DNA of 64,000 nt from Aphanomyces cochlioides (lineage: Eukaryota > Oomycota > Saprolegniomycetes > Saprolegniales > Verrucalvaceae): positions 2,790,001 through 2,854,000 of the forward strand of contig JAHQRK010000007.1 of NCBI GenBank assembly GCA_019828595.1, read 5' to 3'. Numbering within the stretch: position 1 is the stretch's first letter; every line of letters begins with the position of its first letter. Positions 56,001 to 64,000 of the stretch are shown piece by piece. Position numbers and translations under genes: made by a program. Below the pieces are notes generated by a model. That model saw only the letters and a program-made list of their open reading frames with translations, searched no databases and was not told where the DNA came from.

Positions 56001-58477
56001 TCATCGACTTCAAACGAAGCAGGAACTTCTGGCTCACTCGTTCGACTCGATGTATAATCAAGTTCGTCGCACAAAATCGACCACACGGCTTCGAAATGCA
56101 AGCTGACGGCAGCTTGAATGACAGACGAAACGTGCGGCCACACAGTCGACAACTTGACATGGAAGAGCCCAAGCATGTGCGACACGATCAACTGTACATA
56201 AAGTCGTGGTGTTTGTTCCGATCGACTTAAAACTTGAAGGCGATCGAGCACTCGGATAAGTTCACGTTCTGTGTCGACGGATGGTGTTGCGGCAGCTTCT
56301 TCTAGTTGGATGCACAACGCCACGACATCGCATTTGCCTTCGAGCGTACCGTCTTTGGTTGCCACAAAGTTTAGCGCTGGTGCATGGCCAAAAAGACGAA
56401 GTGTTTCGCGGCGAAGAGCATGGCATGGCGAGCGCAAATTCGACTGGAGTAGAGAGAACCACGAGTCGATCGACATGTCTTTGTCCGTCGACGACACAAT
56501 GAACCGCTCCACTGCCTTCACCATGGCAGGAGACGATGTTTTATGGCCTTGCAACAGAGCAATCAATTCAGCTTGAGTCAATTTTGTCTTTTCCAAGCGA
56601 TGCATTCGGCCAAGAACTTGCAGTGCAAGCGCGCGGAGCGTCACGGCGACAGCCGTCATCGCAGCATCGCCTTTGATGCGGTCAAGCGTTGTAGACATGA
56701 AATTCTTGACGAGTTTCGACACGGCAGACGGCTCTGATGCTTTAAAATAAACCAGAGACACAAGAACTTGACGTGCCATCGCACTCCGAGCGAAAAAAGC
56801 GGATGTGTCATCGAGATTCCAAGCATCTCCATCGGCCAAGATAGTAGCGGCAGTATCGTGGAAGGTTTTGGGGCACGACGCATCAACTTTAGCCAAATCG
56901 ACCACAATTTGATGGTTTTGAAGAGTGAGAACGACACCAGTGTCGAGTTCAGGATGCTTTTCAAGCCAACTGATGATAAGACCCAATGAATACACACCCT
57001 CAGCTCGGGAAGACTCTGTAGCAAGAGTTCGAACAGCTTTCAACGTCGCTTTTGGTAAGACATGACGAGCAATAGCTGGAGGGGGGAGCAGAGTGAGCAC
57101 TTTTTCAGTAAATGTGTCCATCGTGGAGGCGTTTGTAGTGTAGACGACACCGAGAAGTCTGTAAAAATCGCCTTGGAGTCCGATTGCGCCTTGAGTGAGG
57201 AGGTTGAGGACGGCTTCACTGAGCTCTTCAGACGACGAGTCAAGGCATGGCATGAGGAGCTTCTCAACGATGTCGACGAGCTGATTCTTGGTATCGCTGT
57301 CAGCAAGCGCGCCTTGCTTGTACGAGACAAAGAGTGCCATGAGATTGCATTGTCGGCTCAAAAGCAACGTGCTGGGAGCATCAAACGACGCCGATTTGGC
57401 GTTGTCAAATCCACGTGTGACGGCATCGATCAAGCATTTCCAAACTGGTGGCGCATACTCGGCTGAAGTGTATTTTCGAAGCAAGGTGAACGTCCGTTTT
57501 GCCACGTCATATGTCGTCGTGGCATGATCAGGTGGTAAAGTTGGGCCAAAAGAGTCCAAGATAATCGGCAAGAGCTCCGTCGAGCGAGAGTGAAGTTGCG
57601 ACTGGACATTCTTCATTACGGCAAAGAAGAGTTTAGCCGATCCATCAAGAACTTGGTCATTCACAGCGCCACGGACAAGCGCAGAGAGGTAGTTACTTAC
57701 ATACTTTTTGAACTCTTTGCCCGATTTGACTTTGCGCAAAAGCACGGCAAAGACGTTGGCGGCAAAATCACGCACATACTCCTGGGCATGTCCTAGCAAG
57801 ACACCGTAGTAGGCATGAATGACGTGCATATCGGCGAGGATTTGCATTTGTAGATGCTTGAAGAGCATCGAGAGCGCTTTGAACACTTCAGCAGTCAACT
57901 CTGGCTAGAAGAACACAGACGATGAGTTATAGACACGAGACGAGATGCAATCGTACGTTGGTTTTGTTGATGATCGACAGAATTTGCGGCAAACACGTTG
58001 CAAAATGGGGGTAAAATTCCTTCTGTAGGTCCCTGCATCATGCAAAATCATGAGATCCACAGCAACATGCAAGGCAACAATTACGTACTTGGCAAGTGCA
58101 ACGTAGAGCTTCAAGACGGGAAGCATGACATCGCCATCCGTAGGATATGCTGTCACTTGTGCTTCCAAGACGGCCAATACTTGTTTCAAGTGGTACAAGA
58201 GCTGTGCAGTCGAGTTGGTCATACGTCTCAGCTTGCGGAAACATTGCTGGAAGCGTTCATTTGTGTAGAGTTCGCCGAGAAGCGTCAATTCTTCGTGGAA
58301 AGGCGCAGTCGCTGTCTCGTCTGCGAGGAGAAAATTCGAGTAAGACTGTGTCTTGGCATGGAGCTGGACTTCAGATTGCAAGCCGGCGATGCGTTCTTTT
58401 CCTTTCTGAAAGCGGAAGCGCTTCTTGCTCGCCGGCTTGGGCGCGGCTTTCAGTCCATGAAGATGACTCGAGCTCAT
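50092..58477 (-). CDS. UTP20: UTP20 (DRIM), U3 small-subunit processome HEAT-repeat scaffold
   Basis: Five exons: 58089-58477, 57957-58032, 54797-57904, 51902-54748 and 50092-51855 (introns 56, 52, 48 and 46 nt), 2727 residues, close to the 2785 of the human protein. N-terminal marks are KKRFRFQKGKERIAGLQSEV and DLQKEFYPHFATCLPQILSI, then AEVFKALSMLFKHLQMQI and YVRDFAANVFAVLLRKVKSG, matching the DRIM region. The body is one long HEAT/ARM solenoid (helical pairs throughout), with an acidic insert (EDEQVQDEDAKEDDEEDGE). The C-terminus is a basic helix (KRKMVKNVRKQESKQLKKRK). UTP20 is a nucleolar component of the 90S pre-ribosome needed for 18S rRNA maturation. The start at 58477 is the first ATG; only a GTG extension lies upstream. 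Confidence 0.95.
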
Positions 58478-59270
58478 CCCGCGGACAACTTTATAATGTT
58501 GAAGAAACCCTTCCAGTCGTTTCACCGCGTTTGATTGGCTGGCTACGATTGAAAAGTGATGAAAAATATCACTTTATTGTCCAAACCTAGATTGATACTA
58601 TAAAATCTCATATAAAGTATCAAACCATGCCAAAATTAAATAATGATATAAAAATTGATATTGTCATTTTCAGTCAAATTCGACCAAAAATCAAATGCAA
58701 TTCCAAATCGATTTGACCATACTGAAGCCAAGTTAAACCGAATATTGGCCAAAATTAATTACATGTGTATTAGGGTGTGTTAGGGTGTATTTTGCGTGAA
58801 TTAGTTAAATACTCGATTCTGATTGGCTGAGAGGTTGGGAAATCGATAAAAAATCCACATTTCCAACCCATCTCACTATTTAGAATGAATCTCACAATAC
58901 AAACCTCACACTATTTGTATTATATACGTAAGTAAATTAATGTCAGCTAATTAACAAATAATATTCCTATAAAGACAATAAATTCTGTAATCTCGATACG
59001 AGCTCGAAAGCATGGAGCTGTATATTGCGTCCCGAGACAGGTATTTCATCGATATTCTCGCTAGCGATGGTAGTCTCCATCAGAGAGCAATGGCCAGAGT
59101 TGCTTGGCATGACATCCGTTCAAGAATATATTCACACAAATCATTTCAATACTATTTTCAAATGAAATTATTTATTTTGATTGGCTAGAATTAAAATATA
59201 TTTGGAATTTTCTGATTGGTTGATTATTCAAGCGACAGATTGGACCATAGAAAATCCAACCAACATCGCC
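58478..59270. other. Divergent promoter region of UTP20 and TIM9
   Basis: Very AT-rich and without a gene. ATTGG boxes stand at 58534 (UTP20 side) and at 59180, 59215 and 59239 (TIM9 side). Two TTAGGG units lie at 58770-58775 and 58780-58785. Confidence 0.6.
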
Positions 59271-59534
59271 ATGAACGCCGCCGCAAGTCTCCCCGTGGCT
59301 CAACAGCAAGAGCTCATGAAGCACTTTGAGCAAAAGCAAATGGAAGATTCGTTGCGTTTGTACAACCGCGTGGTCGCGACATGCTTTACTGAATGCGTGC
59401 AATCGTTCCGCTCCAAGAAACTCGAAGATAAGGAAGAAAACTGCATGAACTTGTGCGCGGAAAAGTTTCTCAAGCACACGCAGCGCGTCGGCGTGCGTTT
59501 TGCCGAAGCGCAGCAAGCTGCCATGGAAGGATAG
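59271..59534 (+). CDS. TIM9: Mitochondrial import small TIM chaperone Tim9
   Basis: A single exon of 87 residues from ATG 59271; an earlier in-frame extension uses a non-ATG start. The twin CX3C motif is present: CFTEC and CMNLC, spaced by about 20 residues. The flanks QQELMKHFEQKQMEDSLRLY and CAEKFLKHTQRVGVRFAE are the Tim9 signature. Tim9 pairs with Tim10 in the intermembrane space and escorts carrier proteins, such as the SLC25-type carrier encoded nearby, to the TIM22 complex. The cysteines are oxidised by the Mia40 pathway. Confidence 0.97.
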   Translation: MNAAASLPVAQQQELMKHFEQKQMEDSLRLYNRVVATCFTECVQSFRSKKLEDKEENCMNLCAEKFLKHTQRVGVRFAEAQQAAMEG

Positions 59535-59643
59535 ACCTCATTCATCACAAATATAAACAAATCCGATCTCTCTCAACGGTCAAATGTCCACTTTTGTAAA
59601 TTCGTCCCAACGGGTCCATCTCTCGTTGATGTATGAATAGACC

Positions 59644-61784
59644 ATGCTCTTCCTCCTGGCAGCTATCACAGCAGCAAGTTCAGCAGCATTGCCGTCGCTG
59701 GACATTCAAATGCCGTCCGTCATCCTCAACGGCATCAATTTCACCATTGCAGCCTCTGTACCTCCTACTTTTCATGGTACGATCCTTCTCATCGATCTTC
59801 TCATGCCTCTCTCGCGCAGACGTTCACCCTCTCCGCCTTGACCTCTACGACAGAGCATCTAGAGGGACTTTTATCATGTCGATACCGATTTCCAAGCACC
59901 CGGAACGCCAGGACGAGCTTGTGTACAGCTTGAAAGGTTGGCAACTTGCCGGCGTCGGGAATCGCGCACTTCGGTTTGAGGTCCGACTCCATCGTCGTCG
60001 CAACTACATCGTCGTCTTGTAGCTCTTGTCAAAATCTACTCTGCTCGCCGCTCGCAATGTATCTGTCGATTGTTTACCAGGCATGGCGTCACTCGTCCCG
60101 CCTCTGGTGACTGTCGTCTGTGCGATTCTCTGTCATCAAGTGTTCTTTGCGCTCTTTGTCGGCGTCTGGGCCGGGACTACGCTCATTCAAAGCTACAATC
60201 CACTGCTCGGGTTGCTTCATGCCGTCGATACGACACTTGCCAAGGTATTCTCGCTCTTCGATCCTCCCCACATCGTTCGTAGGCGTTTGGCGGCAACCAT
60301 GCACATGTGCTTGTCATTTGCATCTTACTGGGAGGACTCATGGGCGTTGTTGAAAAAGGCGGCGGCGCACATGGCTTTGGTAGTCTTGTCGCTGCGCATG
60401 CATCAACGCATCGTCGAGCGATGGTCGCCGCCATGTGTCTTTGTGGTTGTCTGTTCTTTGACGACTACGCAGCGATCCTCGTTGTCGGCCGGACGTTTTC
60501 CAGGTTGGCACCAACGCTCTCGATCAGCCAGGAGAAGCTCGCATATGTGATCCACGGCGTCTCGGCGTGCATTGCGAGCCTCGTGCCCATGTCCTCGTGG
60601 GTTGGCGTTGAAATTGGCTACATTGAAAGCCAGTCAGAGATCTTGGAAGTCATGGGCGATCCATTCCGTGGCTGCTTGGCGTCACTTCCGTACCGCTTCT
60701 TCCCGCTGCTTTGGCTCGCGTTCACGGCCATGGCGGTCATCTCGGGCTTGGATTTTGGACCCATGCTCCGCGCCGAACGCCGCGCTCTCCGAGCCAGTCG
60801 GCGGATTCTATCCTCTCCATTGAATGAAGTCCACCGCCGCTTTGTGCCGCTGCCGTCTCTGCAGTCAATTTCCAGCTTGTTGTCGCCAAAACCAGGCACG
60901 CCGCTCGATCGATGGTACAATGCGCTCGTTCCCTTCACCACCGTCGCGGTTGTCGTCGTAGCTGGTCTCTTCTGGGATGGATCTCGCCACCAGGTAGACT
61001 CGACCATGCGTTGCTTAGCTCATCACTGCTTTCCTAGACGACAGAGACGGCAGAATCTTCGTCATGGGTGTCGATTCTAGCGCTGGCCAACTCGTTTCAT
61101 GCTTTGGAATGGGGTTGCGCAGCTGGCTGTTTCGTTGCGATGGCTCTTCTCGCCTGTCAACGGCTCTTGACGCTTGCGGAGCTGCAGGAAGCGTGGCTAG
61201 CTGGCATTGCCGAGCACATGTTGAGCCCAATGCTCTTGTTGCTTTTTGCGTGGAGTCTTGGCGACATTTTGGAGCAACTACACGCATCGGCGTTCTTGTC
61301 AGCCTCGCTGAGCAACGTCCTGTCACCCGCTGTGCTGCCAGTGTTGATTACTCTGCTGGGATTTGGTCTCTCGTGTGCGACTGGGACGGCATTTGGCACG
61401 ATGGGCATCCTCTTTCCCCTCTCGATGCCACTGGCAGCGCAACTCCGGCCGACGAAACCTTTCCTAGCTCATTGTGTCGGAGCAATTCTCGGCTCATGTC
61501 TCTTTGGCAACCTCCTCAGTCCCATGAGCGACGATTCCATCCTGGCTGCCTTGGCCTCAGGCGTCGACGTGATGGTCCATTGCCGTTCGATGGCGCTCTA
61601 CGGCGCTGTCGTTGGTGCTGTGAGCATCATTGGCTGCTCCATTCCCGTCGGGTTTGGCTGGTACACTCCAAGCGTTGGCCTGCCATTGTCAATTGCCGCC
61701 CTCGCGGCGATTCTAGGCTTCTGTGGCCGTCGTGTCGACATGTCCATCGACCAGACGACAGCTCTGCTCTCTGCTCCTCCATGA
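59644..61784 (+). CDS. NhaC-like Na+/H+ antiporter with N-terminal signal peptide and lumenal domain
   Basis: Five exons: 59644-59776, 59820-59980, 60023-60244, 60283-60993 and 61038-61784 (introns 43, 42, 38 and 44 nt), 657 residues. A signal peptide (MLFLLAAITAASSAALP) and about 100 extracytosolic residues precede ten or more membrane helices. The transporter core carries GGLMGVVEKGGGAHGFGSLV, MCLCGCLFFDDYAAILVVG, SISQEKLAYVIHG and MSSWVGVEIGYI, the NhaC family blocks, with the second half ending in FGNLLSPMSDDSILAALASG. NhaC proteins exchange Na+ for H+, some with organic substrates. The second donor is GTCCGA, a weak site, but the join is supported by frame. Probably plasma or vacuolar membrane. 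Confidence 0.85.
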
Positions 61785-61824
61785 TTTTGCTCTATGATTC
61801 TGGCTTAAATATATTTCAAAGCTC

Positions 61825-62967
61825 CTAAGCTTTCGTCGCTGTCGTCGTCGTTGAGTTGTTGCCGACGATGATCTCGAGGACGACATACATGATGGCGGCA
61901 TTCGGGACCGTCTTGAGCAAATGTGCAGGCATGCCGCCGTACAATCCACGCAGGCCTTCCATGCGGTAGATCGCTCCGATCGATTGAAACATGCTGCGAT
62001 ACCTATGGTGATGCCACGTCATAAACTTGAAAATTGTATGCTGCTAAGACGTACAGAGGAGTCGTGCCGGGGAGAGTGCGTTGGTCGCGCATGCGCGTAC
62101 GCACGACTTCATGCGGGTACGTGGCCGCAGCGGCCGTGAGTTTGCATAACCCAGCGACGAAGAAGAGCGTCGTCTTGGATGGATTGTCGAGATGAGCTTT
62201 GGCTTCTTCGTACAACGCGAGCTGGATCGCGCCTTCCGAGACGCCCCAGTACGACGCAGAGAGACCTTTGAAGAACGCCCGCGAGCCTTCTTTGCGGTAC
62301 ATGTCGAGCGCCACCTCATGCATGGAGAAAAAGCGCGAGTTTGCAGCACCATGCGTTGGCATCAACTGCATACGCGTCTTGACGACAAACACGGGACTGA
62401 GCAAGGACGCCGTCACACAGCCAGCCGCTGAAGCAGACACAAAGTTGGCCATCGTGCCAACGTAGCCATAGTCAGACGAAAGCGCTTTGAGCTTGGCGTA
62501 GCAGCCGAAATACGCAGCGCGCGCTGGCACGACGCCAAGCAGGTTTGGCACAATTCCGCGCCACAGGCCATAGACGTTTTCTATACAATCGTGACAAGAG
62601 AGGCAGAGCCGACGCCACCTTGCTTGAGGATCGACTTCAGCACATTGGTAGTCGTGAGGCGATGCTTCGTCACGCGCGACAAGCTGTCTCTACAGGTAGC
62701 GATCGTCAATCACGACTGCAACGGAGCAAAGATACGCTACCGGCCATCTTTCGTTTGAAGCCGCGTCTTAACCACTTCGAGCGGCGAGGTAATGATGGCA
62801 GCAGTCATGCCACCAAGCGCGCCGCCGAGGAAATGGCGGTAATGCGCGTCAACATACGCGGGACTCGTCGCTTGCGGCTTGGACGTCATCATGGAATTCC
62901 AACGATGAGCTGCAAAAATTTGCTCCTGCGTATCCGGATCCGGGTATCCACACCAATCGTCTCTCAT
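61825..62967 (-). CDS. Mitochondrial carrier, pyrimidine-nucleotide type (SLC25A33/36, RIM2-like)
   Basis: Four exons: 62741-62967, 62619-62689, 62055-62580 and 61825-62002 (introns 51, 38 and 52 nt), 333 residues. Three carrier repeats with signatures SPLEVVKTRL, SPVFVVKTRM and YPHEVVRTRMRD. The last, with ENVYGLWRGIVPNLLGVVPA and LRGLYGGMPAHLLKTVPNAA, is closest to SLC25A33/36 and yeast RIM2, which exchange pyrimidine (deoxy)nucleotides across the inner membrane for mitochondrial nucleic-acid synthesis. The second signature lacks the acidic residue, as in that subfamily. Stop-to-stop distance to the antiporter gene is 40 nt. Confidence 0.85.
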
Positions 62968-62974
62968 TTATGTG

Positions 62975-63098
62975 ATTGGATTAAATTCAGCCAATAAAAC
63001 ACATTAATTGCAAATAGCAGTATATCATTGGCTGATTTATATCCAATTAAATTGTATTTTTTGAAATATTAAATTTTGATTGGTGGATGTTGACCAAT
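62975..63098. promoter_or_regulatory. Divergent promoter with six CCAAT/ATTGG boxes
   Basis: In 124 bp between the carrier (-) and the cilium gene (+) there are ATTGG at 62975, 63027 and 63079 and CCAAT at 62991, 63043 and 63094. They occur in alternating orientation with pair spacings of 16, 16 and 15 nt, and the pairs recur every 51-52 bp. NF-Y-type factors bind this motif. It is the clearest example of a motif found before many genes here. Confidence 0.6.
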
Positions 63099-63165
63099 CA
63101 CAACGCCCCTTGTCCCTTCAACATGTCTATGAAACGTTCACTTTGGATTTCTCGCGCCTTTTCGG

Positions 63166-64000
63166 ATGTCGGTAGAAGGGACAGTGAAGCATGCGGTCGC
63201 GTACGACGGCGGCGCGATCGTCATGACAGACGAGAATACGATGCTGACCAAGTGTGGGAACGGACTCAAGTTTACGTCGATCGTGAACAACTCGCAGCAT
63301 TTTTTAACACGACCGAAATCAGCACGGATCACAGCGTTTGATGCCCACGTCAAGACGGGACAGATTGCCATCGCCGCGCATGAAGAAAATGCAGAAGTGG
63401 CGATTTACTCACTGGCAGAGAAGGTTGTCGTATCCATTGTTCATCCATTTTAGATGACTCTAATGTGTAGAAATTCCGCGGCAAATTCAAAATCGCAACG
63501 GGTGATAGTGTATTCGAGTACTCCATGGTCAGATTTTCAAGATGCGGCAGTCGTCTTCTCTCAATTGGAACGCACATGGAACATCAGGTGTAACCTGTTG
63601 TCCGAGACATATGCCATAACAACTGTATCGAGTAGATCCGAGTGTGGGATGTCGACAAATTTGAGGCGCTTGACGGTTGTCTCGTCACAGTGTCACAACA
63701 TGTGCTCTTTGCATCATTCTGTCCATTGAACGCCGACATTTTTGTCACAGGCCGCAGCGAAGGCATTACATTTTGGCGTGTATGCAAAGGTCGAGCAAGT
63801 ACATATCGCTTCAGTCGTGTGGACGGCGCGCTCTCACATGAATCCGCACAAGAACAAAAGGTGGTTTCCGATGTTGCAGGCATCAATGACCATCGACTCT
63901 TTCCCACTGCTGCCGACGCTTCATCAGGAGACCGTGGCGATGACGACCTTATTCTGGAGAAGCGTCACCAGTACATTTGTCACTGCTGGACTAAGGCTGG
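63166..64000 (+). CDS. CFAP43/44-like WD40 cilia- and flagella-associated protein, 5' part
   Basis: Exons 63166-63423, 63471-63587 and 63636 to the window end (introns 47 and 48 nt) encode about 246 residues of a WD40-type beta-propeller: FDAHVKTGQIAIAAHEENA, FEYSMVRFSRCGSRLLSIGT, then IRVWDVDKFEALDGCLVTVS and FASFCPLNADIFVTGRSEGI, ending in YICHCWTKAG. The HCWT block followed by a glycine-rich strand is typical of CFAP43 and CFAP44, components of the tether/tether-head complex that links inner dynein arms in motile cilia. The gene continues past the window, so the choice between the two paralogues is open. Confidence 0.7.

Noticed and set aside
58770..58785. Two TTAGGG units as an interstitial telomere
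   Set aside because: Only two copies with a spacer of four bases in a divergent promoter; too short to mean a telomeric repeat.

Overview
This is a nuclear eukaryotic segment, most likely from an oomycete of the Saprolegniales type. The reasons are dense genes on both strands, about 80 short GT-AG introns (nearly all 38-62 nt), a HAD-phosphatase/HIS3 fusion (I recall this HAD clade from Phytophthora), a class II aldolase, a Crypton-type tyrosine recombinase, a minor-spliceosome protein, and several motile-cilium genes. No sequence database was searched. All names rest on motifs and domain order read from the translation. Exon joins were placed by hand from GT-AG ends, phase and protein continuity.

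Layout. 0-15.7 kb: 5' part of an OSCA/CSC1-like channel (-), HAD-IGPD fusion (+), coiled-coil/F-box/WD40 protein (-), a decayed stretch, CK1/TTBK-like kinase (-), a 1253-residue EF-hand/IQ/WW protein (+), CEP44 (-) and a short PX-like protein (-). 17-30 kb: eIF3g (+), a SYLF/EF-hand protein (-), an asparagine-synthase-domain protein (+), DNAAF1 (-), aldolase (-), a U11-48K/PWI protein (+) and RRP6 (-). 30-34 kb: a frameshifted Crypton relic followed by a gene-poor stretch with two inverted-repeat structures. 34-50 kb: an orphan protein (-), a membrane protein (+), MAPK15 (-), a KEX1-like carboxypeptidase (-), RAD23 (+), valyl-tRNA synthetase (+), an RlmN-like methylase with a predicted C-terminal membrane anchor (-) and a PX/nucleotidyltransferase/LOTUS-like protein (-). 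50-64 kb: UTP20 (-), TIM9 (+), an NhaC-like exchanger (+), a pyrimidine-nucleotide-type mitochondrial carrier (-) and the 5' part of a CFAP43/44-like cilium protein (+).

Themes. CEP44, DNAAF1, MAPK15 and the CFAP43/44-like gene all point to a flagellated zoospore stage. eIF3g, valyl-tRNA synthetase, UTP20, RRP6 and the RlmN-like enzyme are translation and ribosome functions. Convergent neighbours are packed tightly, with stop codons that overlap or lie only a few tens of bases apart. Divergent promoters are rich in ATTGG/CCAAT boxes. The main novelty candidates are domain fusions (HAD-IGPD, SYLF-EF-hand, U11-48K-PWI, PX-nucleotidyltransferase-LOTUS), the membrane-anchored RlmN, and the repeat structures near 33 kb.
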